64,000 bases of DNA from JBFAPK01 sp040676675 (GCF_040676675.1 NZ_JBFAPK010000010.1:134762-198761), one strand, 5' to 3'; shown: positions 40,069 to 49,239, numbered from the stretch's first letter. Notes: generated from the letters alone by a model not told the origin. Made by a program: numbers and translations.

Positions 40069-40415
40069 TGCGGGTCGAACCGGATGATCACGCGTTGGGG
40101 CGTTCGCGTGGCGGCTGGACCACGAAGCTGCACCTGGGCTGTGAGCAGGGACGTAAGCCCTTGGCCATGCTGCTGATCGCGGGGCACCGTGGTGACAGCC
40201 CGCAGTTCGCCCGGTCCTTGCCGGTATCCGGGTACCGCGCCTGCAGGGTGGTCGGCCTCGTACCCGACCTGACCGGGTCCTGGCGGACAAGGCGTACAGC
40301 TGTCGCGCGATCCGCGAGTACCTGCGCCGGCGCGGTATCTCGGCCACGATCCCGATCAAGGCCGATCAGGCCGCCAACCGGCGGAGGAAGGGGTCGAAGG
40401 GCGGCCGACCGCCGT
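40069..40415 (+). pseudogene. frameshifted IS5-type transposase remnant
   Basis: One frame gives VEPDDHALGRSRGGWTTKLH then LGCEQGRKPLAMLLIAGHRG (about 40069-40215), and after a frameshift another gives PDRVLADKAYSCRAIREYLR then RRGISATIPIKADQAANRRR (about 40268-40415). Both are adjacent parts of the DDE domain of IS5-family transposases. The N-terminus, the end and terminal inverted repeats are missing. Confidence 0.75.
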
Positions 40416-40639
40416 CGTCGGCCAGGCTGTTGGGCATGATCACGCCTTCGACAACGACCGACCTGCCCGTGCTGCATGGCATGTACGCGGCCGAAGCGCG
40501 CCACACCTGCCGGACGGCCACTGACCGCGTCCGCTCATGCCGCAGTCCGCTCATAGCTGGTGACGGCAGCCGCCCGCCGCCGGCCGGTCGCGGCAAGTCG
40601 GTGCTGGTCAGCGCCGTGACGTCGGCGGGAATTTCCGCC

Positions 40640-40835
40640 ATCTCCTATGGCCTTGCGGTGTGGAAGGGCGATCGGCCCGCGAACGACATTGCCGCGGCGG
40701 ACAACAAGCCGAAGGGCGACAAGCTCCCATCCGCGAAGAAGCTGGTCAACTAGCTGATCGCGGCAGAACGGGCGGTGTGTGAGTACGCCTTCGCGCACGT
40801 GAAGACCTGGCATGCCGGTCAGACCGCGACGACCA
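40640..40835 (+). pseudogene. second transposase C-terminal remnant with internal stop
   Basis: The frame reads KGDKLPSAKKLVN, a TAG stop (40751-40753), then LIAAERAVCEYAFAHVKTWH, the C-terminal helix region of DDE transposases of the IS5/HARBI1 type. It belongs to a different element from the one at 40069. Confidence 0.55.
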
Positions 40836-40961
40836 GCACGAGCACGGCGTCACCCGTCCACGCCACTCCCCGTGACCCGCACGTTCAGGATGAACAGAAC
40901 TCAGTGGTCGCGAGGATCGGGCGGCCCGCCGGGGCGGGCGGGCCGTCGATGGGGGAGTCGG

Positions 40962-41162
40962 TCAGGCGGTAGGGCCGAGGGTCTTCGCGAGGTTGACGAA
41001 GGACTGCCAGGTGGCGGGGCTGACGGCGAGGGTGGCGCCGTCGCGGTCCTTGGTGTCGCGTACGAGCACGACGCCGGCCAGGTTGTCGGCCACCTCTACG
41101 CACGACCCGCCGTTGGAGCCGGAATAGGACGACTTCCGCCATTTCGCGCCGGTCATGTCCAT
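40962..41162 (-). CDS. DUF397 domain protein
   Basis: The 66-residue protein is a typical DUF397: WRKSSYSGSNGGSCVEVADN near the start and VVLVRDTKDRDGATLAVSPATWQSFVNLAK. These small proteins occur beside XRE/DUF5753 regulators in actinobacteria; in Streptomyces such pairs influence development and antibiotic production. Its start overlaps the end of the XRE gene by 10 bp, so they form one operon. Confidence 0.92.
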   Translation of the reverse strand: MDMTGAKWRKSSYSGSNGGSCVEVADNLAGVVLVRDTKDRDGATLAVSPATWQSFVNLAKTLGPTA

Positions 41163-41950
41163 GTCTTCGCCACTTCCTTTATCAGATCAAGTGACTGCCG
41201 CTTGGGAAGCGCTTCGCCCCTGATGGTCTCCCATGTGCTTTGAAGGCTAGCAAGCTCTGCCGGCTGATCGATGATTTGCGCTCGAATCTGATGATCGAGG
41301 TGCGCTGCCAGGGAGCTGTCGGGCTGCGTGGCGAGGATGAAGCCTCCCTGCAACCCGGGGTAGACGCCTACCTCTGCGGGGACCACGAGTACCTGCACAT
41401 GCGGAAGCTCGGCGCACTTAGCCAGGTGTTCGAGCTGTTCGGCGAGCACGCCGGGTTGTCCTGCGATGGGGCGACGGAGCACCATCTCGTCGATTACGAA
41501 GACGAGTTGCGGTGGGGTGGTAGCCGCCAGCAGCGCCTGGCGACCAAGCCGACTGGCAACCCGTTGGTCGACTTCCTCCGGCGTGAGACGCACGCCGATC
41601 AACGTTGCGCGCGCGTATGCCTCGGTCTGCAGCAGCCCTGGCACGAAGGCGGGCTCGTACCAACGCAGCAGCGTGGCCATACGCTCGAACTCGATCCACT
41701 CGCGGAGCCACACCGGGGTGGCGTCCAGGTGGGCGAGGCGTTCCAGCATGCGCTTGTAGGTTCCGCCGGTGCCGAACGCGTCGTCAATTGCGATCATGTA
41801 TGGCTCGGTCGGTGGCCGCCCGCCGGTCTCCACCGAGCTGACATGAGACCCCGAATAGTTGATCGTCTTTCCGAATTCCTCCTGACTCATCCCGCGCGAC
41901 GCGCGGGCCAGGCGAAGTTCCTCCAGAATGTACTCGGTTGCGATCCCCAT
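41153..41950 (-). CDS. XRE regulator with DUF5753 domain
   Basis: The 265-residue protein has an N-terminal XRE helix-turn-helix (about 8-62; LRLARASRGMSQEEFGKTINYSGSHVSSVETGGRPPTE) and a DUF5753 ligand-like domain (about 80-260; REWIEFERMATLLRWYEPAFVPGLLQTEAYARA). It is translationally coupled to the DUF397 gene, the WhiJ-like pair arrangement. ATG 41950 has GGGGA 5 nt upstream. Base composition is less G+C-rich than in core genes. Confidence 0.92.
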   Translation of the reverse strand: MGIATEYILEELRLARASRGMSQEEFGKTINYSGSHVSSVETGGRPPTEPYMIAIDDAFGTGGTYKRMLERLAHLDATPVWLREWIEFERMATLLRWYEPAFVPGLLQTEAYARATLIGVRLTPEEVDQRVASRLGRQALLAATTPPQLVFVIDEMVLRRPIAGQPGVLAEQLEHLAKCAELPHVQVLVVPAEVGVYPGLQGGFILATQPDSSLAAHLDHQIRAQIIDQPAELASLQSTWETIRGEALPKRQSLDLIKEVAKTWT

Positions 41951-42127
41951 CGATTCCCCAATCTCTGCTCGGATTGTTCGGGCGCGCCGTCAGGGCGTGC
42001 TCATCCACGGCGCTGACCTGCGCGTACGGATGAAACGTCTATCGACAGTAGTGCCTCGGCCACCACAGTGTCACTAGCGGAACCGCTCGGATGTGGCACG
42101 GCACCGAAAGGACGGGCGGAACCGTAC

Positions 42128-42160
42128 GGGTCGCCCTTCGAAAGGGGCGGAGGGCGACCC
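42128..42160. promoter_or_regulatory. inverted repeat in leader of XRE-TPR gene
   Basis: GGGTCGCCC (42128-42136) and GGGCGACCC (42152-42160) are exact complements around a 15-nt loop, 50 bases before the start. It may be an operator or a leader hairpin. Confidence 0.4.
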
Positions 42161-42210
42161 ATCCAGGGCCCAAAGAGTCGGACCGTCGTATTACTGACGG
42201 AGGGTTTTGA

Positions 42211-43452
42211 ATGGTCGAGGGAAACCCGTCGAAGGACCTTCCGGTCGGCCGTCGGGTCGCCTATTGGCGCAGCCGCCGGAACCTGACTCAGCAGTCGTTC
42301 GCCGACCGGCTCGGCAAGTCGAAGAGCTGGGTCGAGAAGATCGAGCGCGGGGCGCGGGCGCTGGACCGGTTCTCGGTGCTCCAGGAGATCGCCGCCGTGC
42401 TCCGCATCGACGTCGGGCAACTGCTCGACGGCGAGGCCGACCCGGCCGCCGCCGGGGGCCGGCACGCCGGTCGGCTCGACCTGGAGGCCCTCCGCGCGGT
42501 CCTGGAGCGGTACGCCCCGGCGGCCGGCCCGCCCGACGAGTCGCCGTCGCCGTCGCGGCTGCGCCAGGCGGTCGACCATGCCTGGCTGACGTTCCAGCAC
42601 GGCGGCTACGACACGCTCACCCGACTGCTGCCGAAGCTGCTCGCCGAGGCGCAGGCGGCCGACGCGTACCACGGATCGTCGGACGACGACGGCCCGGCAG
42701 TCGCCCACCTGCTGGCGCAGGTCTACCAGGTGGCGTCGTCGACGCTGCGCAAGCTCGGGGCGTACGACTCGGCGTGGCTGGCCGCGGACCGCGCGATGGC
42801 GGTGGCGGCCCGCTGCGGCGATCCGCTGCTGGCCGGGGTGGCGGCGTGCCGCACCGGTAACGCGCTGCTCGCGCTCGGCCGTCCGCGTACGGCGCTGGAA
42901 CTGCACCTGACCTTCGCGAACCGGCTCGCCCCGGCGGTGGCCGACGCCGACCCGGACCGGCTCTCGGTGCACGGTGCACTGCTGTTGCAGGCCGCGATGG
43001 CCGCCGCCCGGCTCGGCGACAACGCGACCGTCGCCGACCTGCTGCGGGAGGCGGAGCGGAGCGCGGCGCTGCTCGGTGCCGACGAGAACCGCTACTGGAC
43101 GAGCTTCGGGCCGACCAACGTGGAACTGCACCGCGCGGCGGCCGAGGTGGAACTCGGCGAGGGCGGCCGGGCGGTCGAGGTGCACGACGCCATCGACCCG
43201 CTGCGGTTCGCCGCCCTGCTGCCGGAGCGCCGGGCTCAGCACCTGCTCGACGTGGCGCGCGGCTACGGTCAGTACGGCGACGCGGAGAACGCGGGCCGGA
43301 TGCTGCTGGCCGGCGAGCGGCTGGCCCCCGCCGAGATCCGGCACCGGCCGGACGCGCACCAACTCGTCGCCGAGATCGTCCGCCGCAGCCGGGGCAGGCC
43401 ACCGGCGTCCGTGGCCGACCTGGCCCGCCGGATGCGGATCAACGCCATCTGA
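42211..43452 (+). CDS. XRE regulator with TPR-like C-terminal domain
   Basis: The 413-residue protein has an N-terminal XRE domain (about 12-68; GRRVAYWRSRRNLTQQSFADRLGKSKSWVEKIERGARALDRFSVLQEIAAVL) and a long helical TPR-like region (about 110-395; LRKLGAYDSAWLAADRAMAVAARCGDPLLAGVAACRTGNALLALGRPRTALEL). This build is common in actinobacterial regulators that may bind peptides or other proteins. The GACGGAGGG ribosome site precedes ATG 42211. It is divergent from the XRE/DUF397 pair. Confidence 0.88.
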   Translation: MVEGNPSKDLPVGRRVAYWRSRRNLTQQSFADRLGKSKSWVEKIERGARALDRFSVLQEIAAVLRIDVGQLLDGEADPAAAGGRHAGRLDLEALRAVLERYAPAAGPPDESPSPSRLRQAVDHAWLTFQHGGYDTLTRLLPKLLAEAQAADAYHGSSDDDGPAVAHLLAQVYQVASSTLRKLGAYDSAWLAADRAMAVAARCGDPLLAGVAACRTGNALLALGRPRTALELHLTFANRLAPAVADADPDRLSVHGALLLQAAMAAARLGDNATVADLLREAERSAALLGADENRYWTSFGPTNVELHRAAAEVELGEGGRAVEVHDAIDPLRFAALLPERRAQHLLDVARGYGQYGDAENAGRMLLAGERLAPAEIRHRPDAHQLVAEIVRRSRGRPPASVADLARRMRINAI

Positions 43453-43572
43453 GTCGTGTCCACGGCGGGAGGCGCTTCGGCGCGGAGCCGGCGAGCGATT
43501 TTCAGACGCCTTTGAACATCCGGTTAATACCATGTTGCGCAGATGCGTATAGTGCGGTGATCGCAGAGCGCG

Positions 43573-44085
43573 ATGATCTGTCCAGAATGGATGCCGTACT
43601 TGAAGACCCTCACCAATCGACTGCGTCACAGGCTGAACCGGACCTTCACGCGTGGCGCGGTCCTACTCGCGGCCGCCATGGTGGCCGTGCTCGCCGTGCC
43701 GTCCGCGGCCTTCGCCGAAGAGACCTTCTACAAGAGCTGCGAGTACGACAACGTGGCCTGCCAGACCGGCGTGGAGGTCGGACTCCCGCAGGGCCAGTGC
43801 ATGGGCGCCAACACCGCTTACGCATCCACGCAGATCTGCGTCGACTACTACGGCGACTACGTCTACGTCCGGGACGGCAGGTCCGACGGTTACGCCGCGA
43901 TCGGCTACGTCGGCTCCGACGAGGGTATCCTCACCCGCTTCTGCCGGAACAACCACGGCTACGGCACCTGGGCCAGGTGCAACTTCGACTGGGTCGAGGC
44001 AACCGGGCACGCCGCGTCCGCGGGGTACCTGGAGCAGTACTACGTCATGGAACTCCAACCCCTCTGGTCGTGGTCCGGCAAGTAA
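43573..44085 (+). CDS. secreted cysteine-containing protein of unknown function
   Basis: The protein (170 residues from ATG 43573) has a signal peptide, TRGAVLLAAAMVAVLAVPSAAF with likely cleavage after AFA (near residue 48), and a mature part of about 120 residues with cysteines at KSCEYDNVAC, GQCMG, QICVD, FCRNN and ARCNFD, which could form three disulfides. It is aromatic-rich (YYGDYVYVRDG). No family recognised. ATG 43591 is an alternative start. A TATAGT hexamer at 43548-43553 is a candidate -10. Its 3' end overlaps the convergent GNAT gene by 41 bp. Confidence 0.65.
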   Translation: MICPEWMPYLKTLTNRLRHRLNRTFTRGAVLLAAAMVAVLAVPSAAFAEETFYKSCEYDNVACQTGVEVGLPQGQCMGANTAYASTQICVDYYGDYVYVRDGRSDGYAAIGYVGSDEGILTRFCRNNHGYGTWARCNFDWVEATGHAASAGYLEQYYVMELQPLWSWSGK

Positions 44086-44563
44086 CGGCCGGGCAGACCC
44101 GAGTCTGCTCGGGCCGGCGCCGCCCCGCCGGCCCGCGCACCATGAACACGTCCACCGGATCCTCGTTCTCCAACGTGAAGCCGTGCCGCTCGTACAGCCG
44201 CCGGGCCGGGCTGCCCCGCAACACGTTCAGCCGCACCGGGACGCCGTCCCGGTCGCACCGCTCCAGCAGTTCGCGCAGCACGGCGGTACCGATGCCGGCG
44301 CCCTGCACGTGTGGCGCCAGGTAGAAGTGCTCCAGCCAGTGGGCGTCCTCGGCCGGCCGCAGCGCCACGCAGCCGGCGAACTCGCCGCCCACCTCGATCA
44401 CCCAGGTGTGCGCGGGCGCGAACCGCTCCCGCAGGCGCTGCCGCACCCGCTGCTCGTCGTAGCGTCCGAGCCGCTCCAGATCCGCCCGCAGCACCGTGGC
44501 CCGCAGCTCGGCCACCGCGTCGACGTCCGCCGCCGAGGCCGGTCGGAGCTCCCAGTGCGTCAT
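44045..44563 (-). CDS. GNAT family N-acetyltransferase
   Basis: The 172-residue protein is a GNAT: LEHFYLAPHVQGAGIGTAVLRELLERC is the acetyl-CoA loop and NVLRGSPARRLYERHGFTLENED the C-terminal motif. The last 30 residues (RGPAGRRRPEQTRVCP onward) go beyond the fold and overlap the convergent secreted-protein gene, so the stop may have been displaced. TAGGGT lies 7 nt before the ATG, suggesting leaderless translation. Confidence 0.85.
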   Translation of the reverse strand: MTHWELRPASAADVDAVAELRATVLRADLERLGRYDEQRVRQRLRERFAPAHTWVIEVGGEFAGCVALRPAEDAHWLEHFYLAPHVQGAGIGTAVLRELLERCDRDGVPVRLNVLRGSPARRLYERHGFTLENEDPVDVFMVRGPAGRRRPEQTRVCPAVTCRTTTRGVGVP

Positions 44564-44570
44564 GATCGAT

Positions 44571-44576
44571 ACCCTA
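44571..44576 (-). promoter_or_regulatory. -10 hexamer TAGGGT for leaderless GNAT gene
   Basis: On the minus strand TAGGGT is followed by 7 nt and the ATG ending at 44563. Confidence 0.45.
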
Positions 44577-44725
44577 TCTGCGGCCAGACACCCGCATCAG
44601 GGCGTGGCCCGATGAACCCCGGCCCTGGCCTGGCCGCGGCGGTGCCGGGTTGCGGGTTTTCCGGTAGCCGATCGTGGCGGGCGGAAGAATGAGGCGGTGA
44701 CCGAGGACGCGGCTGGCCGCCGGTC

Positions 44726-45979
44726 GTGACCGAGCGCGGGCAGCCGGATCATGAACCGGTCGGCGGGGACGGGGCGGGGACGCTGGGAAGCGCGGGGAGC
44801 ACCCGCTACGCGAACTTCCTGGAGTTGTTCTTCGACCTGGTGCTGGTCTTCGCTCTGCTGGGCGTCGTCTCGCGGGTACAGCCGGACCTCTCCTCGGCCT
44901 CGGTGACCCACCGCTGGACGGCGCTGCTCTACGTCCCGGTGCTGGCCCTGCCGATGCTGTGGCTGTGGACCACCACCGCCCACATCACCAGCCATTTCGA
45001 TCCGCGCCGGCCGCTCATCCAGGTGATGGTGCTGGTCAGCGCCCTCGGGCTGGTGATGATGGCGTCGACCCTGCCGTACGCGTTCGTCGGGCGGGGGATC
45101 GCGTTCGCGTTGACCTACGTGCTCTTGCAGGTCGGCCGCCCCGTACTCCTGATCACGCTGCTGCGTAACGCCCGGTTGCGAGCGCTCTATCTGCGCTCGG
45201 CGATCTGGTTCTCCGTGTCGGGCGTACCGTGGCTGGCCGGCGTCACGGTCACGGGACATGCCCGGGTCGCGCTGTGGGGGCTGGCCATCGCGATCGAGCT
45301 CGTGGCGGCGCGCTTCAGCTGGCCGGTGCCCGGTCTCGGCCGGCAGTTGGTGAGCGCCTGGGCCCTCGGCAAACCCCACCACCTCGCCGACCGGTACCAG
45401 CAGCTCCTGCTGATCGCGCTCGGGGAGACCGTGCTGTCGCTGGGAACGACGTACGCGGCCGTGCCGGTAACCCTCGCCACGACCCTGGCGCTGTTGGTGG
45501 GGTTCCTCACCAGCGTGTTGCTGTGGCGTATCTACTTCTACCGATCCGGCCAGGTGCTCCCCGAGGCGGTGAGCACGGCGGGGGACCGGGCCAGTGCCGG
45601 CCGGTCGGTTGGCCGGGTCCACCTGCTGATGGTCCTCGGCGCCGTCTTCGTGGCGATCGGGTACGAGCTCGTGCTGAAACACTCGACCGAACCGGTACGC
45701 CCGTCCTGGCTCGTCGTGATCCTCGGCGGGCCGGTGGTGTTCCTGGTCGGCCGGATCGGGCTGGAGCGGGTGGTCTTCGACCGGCTCGCCGTACGCCGGC
45801 TTGTCGTCATCGCCGCGCTGCTGCTCCTGGGGCCGCCGCTGTCGTTCGGTACGCCGCTGATCGCGTTGGCCGCTGCCGCCGTCGTCCTGCTCGGCATGGC
45901 CCTGGCCGACGCGCGACAGGCCCGGGGCCGGCCGCTGGAGGCGCCGGCGCCGTCCCGACTCCCGCCGGGGCGGACCTGA
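44726..45979 (+). CDS. low temperature requirement protein A (LtrA) family
   Basis: The 417-residue membrane protein has about 11-12 hydrophobic spans and the LtrA signatures ANFLELFFDLVLVFAL (first helix, about 27-42) and HHLADRYQQLLLIALGETVLSLG (about 219-241). LtrA was named from a Listeria mutant unable to grow in the cold; the molecular function is not known. GTG 44726 is the start. Confidence 0.9.
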   Translation: MTERGQPDHEPVGGDGAGTLGSAGSTRYANFLELFFDLVLVFALLGVVSRVQPDLSSASVTHRWTALLYVPVLALPMLWLWTTTAHITSHFDPRRPLIQVMVLVSALGLVMMASTLPYAFVGRGIAFALTYVLLQVGRPVLLITLLRNARLRALYLRSAIWFSVSGVPWLAGVTVTGHARVALWGLAIAIELVAARFSWPVPGLGRQLVSAWALGKPHHLADRYQQLLLIALGETVLSLGTTYAAVPVTLATTLALLVGFLTSVLLWRIYFYRSGQVLPEAVSTAGDRASAGRSVGRVHLLMVLGAVFVAIGYELVLKHSTEPVRPSWLVVILGGPVVFLVGRIGLERVVFDRLAVRRLVVIAALLLLGPPLSFGTPLIALAAAAVVLLGMALADARQARGRPLEAPAPSRLPPGRT

Positions 45980-46075
45980 CCGCGAGGCGGGGACCGGCAC
46001 CGGCCGAAACGAGCGGGCGGATGCCCTGGTGTGCTCGGCGGGAAGGGAACGTGGAGCAGGCGCGCCCTGGATGTG

Positions 46076-46103
46076 TAACCCCAGTGGGGGTATAAAGGGG
46101 TTA
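46076..46103 (+). promoter_or_regulatory. promoter with inverted repeat before RHH/Clp-N gene
   Basis: TAACCCC (46076-46082) and GGGGTTA (46097-46103) are exact complements flanking GGGGGTATAAA, where TATAAA (46091-46096) is a good -10. A repressor, possibly the gene product itself through its ribbon-helix-helix part, could bind across the -10. Confidence 0.5.
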
Positions 46104-46132
46104 TCGATCCGCGACGCGTAGGAGGTTCCGTG

Positions 46133-46975
46133 GTGCCTAAGATCAACGTCTATCTCCCGGACGAGCTGGCCGAGGCGGTCCGGGAGGCGGGTGTGCCCGT
46201 CTCCGCCGTCTGCCAGCGCGCCCTGGAGCAGGCGGTACGCCGGGTGACCGCGATCCGCGAGACCGTGCTGGGTACCGCCGACGACGAGGACCTGGCCGCC
46301 CGGTTGCCCAGCTTCACCGCCCGGGCCCGTACCGCGCTCCGGCTCGGTATCGAGCAGGCACGCGCCGACGGGTCGGCCGCCGTCGGCAGCGGCCACCTCC
46401 TCGCCGGCATGCTGGCCGAGGGGAACAACCTCGCCCTGCGCGTGCTGGCCGCACTGGAGATCGAGCCCGAGCGGGTCGGCCGGGACCTCGCCCGGCGGTC
46501 CCTGGCCGAGCCCGGCGCCCCGGGCGACGGCGACTCGCAGCATTTCAGCGGGGCGGCGGCCAACGCGCTCGAACTCGCCGTCACCGAGGCCACCGCGTTC
46601 GGGCACAACTACGTCGGCTGCGAGCACCTGCTGCTCGGGCTGGTCGCGGAGCCGGACGGCGTCGCCGGTCAGGTCCTGCGCGCGCTCGGGGTCGAGCTGC
46701 GGCTGGCCCGGCGCGGCGTGGCGGCGGCGCTGGCCGGGTACGTCCATCTGCGGGCGCAGACGGCGGCGGCCGGCACCGCGGCGGCGGGTGCCCCGGGCGG
46801 TGGCGCACCGGCAGTGGGCGTCCCGGGCGTCGGTGGGCCGGGCGCGGGGGCGGCGGGCGTCGGCGGGCCGGCCGTCGCGGCGGCGTTGGCGAACGCCGTA
46901 CGCCAGGAACTCCAGCCGCTCCTGCGCCGGATCGAACGCCTGGAGGAACGGGCCGGTGTCGCCGACGAGGGCTGA
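46133..46975 (+). CDS. ribbon-helix-helix/Clp-N domain protein
   Basis: The 280-residue protein begins with a CopG-like segment (PKINVYLPDELAEAVREAGVPVSAVCQRALEQAVRRV, about 2-38), then two Clp N-terminal repeats (ARTALRLGIEQARADGSAAVGSGHLLAGML about 65-95 and ANALELAVTEATAFGHNYVGCEHLLLGLVAEPDGVAGQVLRALG about 142-185), a Gly/Ala/Pro-rich linker and a C-terminal helix (LEERAGVADE). Clp-N repeats bind adaptors or substrates in Clp chaperones, but there is no AAA domain here. A DNA-binding protein sensing a Clp ligand is a reasonable inference. GTG 46133 is preferred for GGAGG at 7 nt. Confidence 0.8.
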   Translation: MPKINVYLPDELAEAVREAGVPVSAVCQRALEQAVRRVTAIRETVLGTADDEDLAARLPSFTARARTALRLGIEQARADGSAAVGSGHLLAGMLAEGNNLALRVLAALEIEPERVGRDLARRSLAEPGAPGDGDSQHFSGAAANALELAVTEATAFGHNYVGCEHLLLGLVAEPDGVAGQVLRALGVELRLARRGVAAALAGYVHLRAQTAAAGTAAAGAPGGGAPAVGVPGVGGPGAGAAGVGGPAVAAALANAVRQELQPLLRRIERLEERAGVADEG

Positions 46976-47208
46976 GTCCCGCCCGAGCGCTCGCTCGAAC
47001 CGGACGCCCCGACCCCCGCGCCCGGTGACCCGCACGGCACCGGCCGCCATGATCGCCACGGCGGTGTTCCTGCTGCTCGTGCTGCCGTTGCTGGCATAGG
47101 CCGGAGTTCGGCCGGGCGGGTCGACCGGAACCGGCGCGGGCTGGGGGCGGCGCCGGCCGGGCGGCGGGGACACCGCGACGGGCTCGGGCGCGGAAGGGCG
47201 CCTCGCCG

Positions 47209-47922
47209 TCAGGGCCGCTCGGGTGGCACTCCGCCGGGCCGGGCCGGGCGGGGTGCGTTGCCGTGGTAGACGGCCTGGTCGACGGCGTGGGCCAACCGGT
47301 CGGCGTCACGGGTGAAACCGTTGAAGGTGACCCGCGAGCCGTCGTCGAGCCGGATTCGGCAGATCACGTCGCGGCCGAGCGCGTGCAGCAGCCAGCTCTC
47401 CCGGTGGAACTGGTTGATCTTGCTGACCTCCGACCAGGTGAACGCCCGCGTCCCGCGCGCGTGGGAATGCAGCAGACCGCGTTCGTGCAGGGCGAACGTC
47501 TCCGCGCCGTGGGTGAAGTAGCGCAGCCCCTGCTCGATGCCGGACCAGAGGCAGGTCAGCGCGAAGCCGAGCAACAGTCCGAGCACCACCCCGAACATCC
47601 CGACGGGCGCACCCGCGATCAGGGTCGGTACCGCCAACCCGAGGAACAACAGCAGGCAGACCAGCCCGACCGCGGCGCTCCCCGACGCCGTACGACCCCG
47701 GCGGGACCGGTCGACCTCGTGACGCTCGACCGGTTCGCCCAGGTCCGCGACCGTGGTGGCGGGGCCGCCGGTGCGCGGGGTACGCGTTGGCCGGGCCGCC
47801 TCCCGGGCGGCGAACTCGGCCTGCTCCCGCGCGCGGGCCCGCCGGTACGCCCAGACGCCCGCGCCGACCGGCACCACCACGAGCAGCACGACCGCGAGCG
47901 CGATCCCGACCCCGTCGTCCAT
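47209..47922 (-). CDS. membrane protein with PH-like C-terminal domain
   Basis: The 237-residue protein has one N-terminal span (about 5-25), a charged linker, two closely packed spans (about 83-125; AAVGLVCLLLFLGLAVPTLI) and a soluble C-terminal part (ETFALHERGLLHSHARGTRAFTWSEVSKINQF, VICRIRLDDGSRVTFNGFTRDADRLAHAVDQAV) that looks like the PH-type fold of DUF6585/YcxB-like proteins. Function unknown. ATG 47922 is chosen; the long upstream frame is antisense to the next gene and not coding. Confidence 0.65.
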   Translation of the reverse strand: MDDGVGIALAVVLLVVVPVGAGVWAYRRARAREQAEFAAREAARPTRTPRTGGPATTVADLGEPVERHEVDRSRRGRTASGSAAVGLVCLLLFLGLAVPTLIAGAPVGMFGVVLGLLLGFALTCLWSGIEQGLRYFTHGAETFALHERGLLHSHARGTRAFTWSEVSKINQFHRESWLLHALGRDVICRIRLDDGSRVTFNGFTRDADRLAHAVDQAVYHGNAPRPARPGGVPPERP

Positions 47923-48285
47923 CTCTTCGTACCCCTCAGGCGCTCTTCCCGGCTCACGCCGCTCCCACTCCGGGATACCTCCGATTCGACTCCGGGGCGG
48001 GCGTCGATCTCCACCCGGTGGCCGCAACCGGCCAGTAGGGGCGACCCGCCGGTCCGGCCCGGCTCGGCGTGACGGCGCCGCCGGCCGGGTACGTCGTCGG
48101 TGTGGTGTCGGTGTCGGCGGCGCTCGCCCCCATGGCACCGGCACGCGCCCGGCCGACCTCCTCGGAGACTGTCCCCGACGGTCCCAGGAGAACGGGGACC
48201 TGTCGCGGGAGATCCGGAGGAGCCAACCTTGACGCCTCGGGCCCTCGGGCTCTGGTTCGCACATCGGCAGAAGGGAGCGGGCAGC

Positions 48286-49239
48286 GTGGAACGGGTGCGG
48301 CTCGGCGGTCTCACGGTCTCCGCGGAGGGGCTCGGCTGCATGGGAATGAGCTCGGTGTACGGCGCGGCCGACTGGGACGAGTCGGTCGCGACCATCCGGA
48401 GGGCACTCGACCTCGGCGTCACCCTGATCGACACGGCCGCCGCGTACGGCATCGGGCACAACGAGGTGCTGGTCGGGCGTGCGATCGCGGGCCGACGGGA
48501 CGAGGTGCAGCTGGCCACCAAGTTCGGCCTGGACTTCACCACCGGGCGTGGCAAGGTCGTCGTCAGGAACGAACCCGACGCCATCAAGACCGCCGCGGAT
48601 GCGTCGCTGCTGCGGCTGGGTACCGATCACATCGACCTCTTCTACCTGCACCGGGTGGACCCGGCGGTGCCCTTCGAGGACTCGATCGGTGCCCTCGCCG
48701 AACTCGTCCAAGAGGGCAAGGTGCGTCACATCGGCCTCTCCGAGGTCACCGGGGACCAGTTGCGCGCCGCACACGCGATCCACCCGATCGCGGCGGTGCA
48801 GAGCGAGTACTCCCTCTGGACGCGGGACCCGGAGACGGTGGTGGCCGAGGCGGCCCGCGAACTGGGGGTCGGCCTCGTCGCGTACTCCCCACTGGGGCGG
48901 GGCTTCCTCACCGGCACCGTCGACCCCGCCCGACTGGCCCCGGACGACGGGCGCCGCCGCCTGCCCCGCTTCAGCGACGAGGCGGCGGCAGGCAACCAGG
49001 CCGTCGCCGACGGGGTCAGGCGGGTCGCGGAGAGCAGGGGCGCCACCGCTGGCCAGGTCGCTATCGCCTGGGTCGCCGCCCAGAGCGGGAGGCTGGGCAT
49101 CCCGGTAGTGCCGATCCCGGGCACCAAGCGGGTCGCCTGGGTCGAGCAGAATGCCGCCGCCCTGGCGGTGCGACTCACGGCCGAGGAGATCGCGGCGCTG
49201 GACGAGTTGGCCGCTCAGGTCGTCGGGGCCCGCTACTAA
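48286..49239 (+). CDS. aldo/keto reductase
   Basis: The 317-residue protein is an AKR of the AKR13/YakC-like type: GLGCMGMSSVYG, TLIDTAAAYGIGHNEVLVG (Asp and Tyr), ATKFGLDF (Lys) and DLFYLHRVD (His) give the tetrad, and VPIPGTKRVAWVEQN is the NADPH site. It reduces aldehydes or ketones; substrate unknown. GTG 48286 has GGGAG 8 nt upstream. It is convergent with the NADPH-F420-reductase-like gene. Confidence 0.9.
   Translation: MERVRLGGLTVSAEGLGCMGMSSVYGAADWDESVATIRRALDLGVTLIDTAAAYGIGHNEVLVGRAIAGRRDEVQLATKFGLDFTTGRGKVVVRNEPDAIKTAADASLLRLGTDHIDLFYLHRVDPAVPFEDSIGALAELVQEGKVRHIGLSEVTGDQLRAAHAIHPIAAVQSEYSLWTRDPETVVAEAARELGVGLVAYSPLGRGFLTGTVDPARLAPDDGRRRLPRFSDEAAAGNQAVADGVRRVAESRGATAGQVAIAWVAAQSGRLGIPVVPIPGTKRVAWVEQNAAALAVRLTAEEIAALDELAAQVVGARY

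Larger units (their letters stand above)
39995..40961. other. 967-bp region of decayed insertion sequences
   Basis: Besides the two transposase remnants, 40416-40640 shows no recognisable coding content. A GC-rich hairpin (CGGCCCGCC 40922-40930, GGCGGGCCG 40937-40945) at the end is a candidate terminator for the DUF397 gene on the minus strand. Confidence 0.6.

Noticed and set aside
47049..47099. 16-codon hydrophobic ORF (MIATAVFLLLVLPLLA)
   Set aside because: It looks like a membrane peptide but is very short, has no ribosome site and lies in GC-rich spacer; too weak to call.
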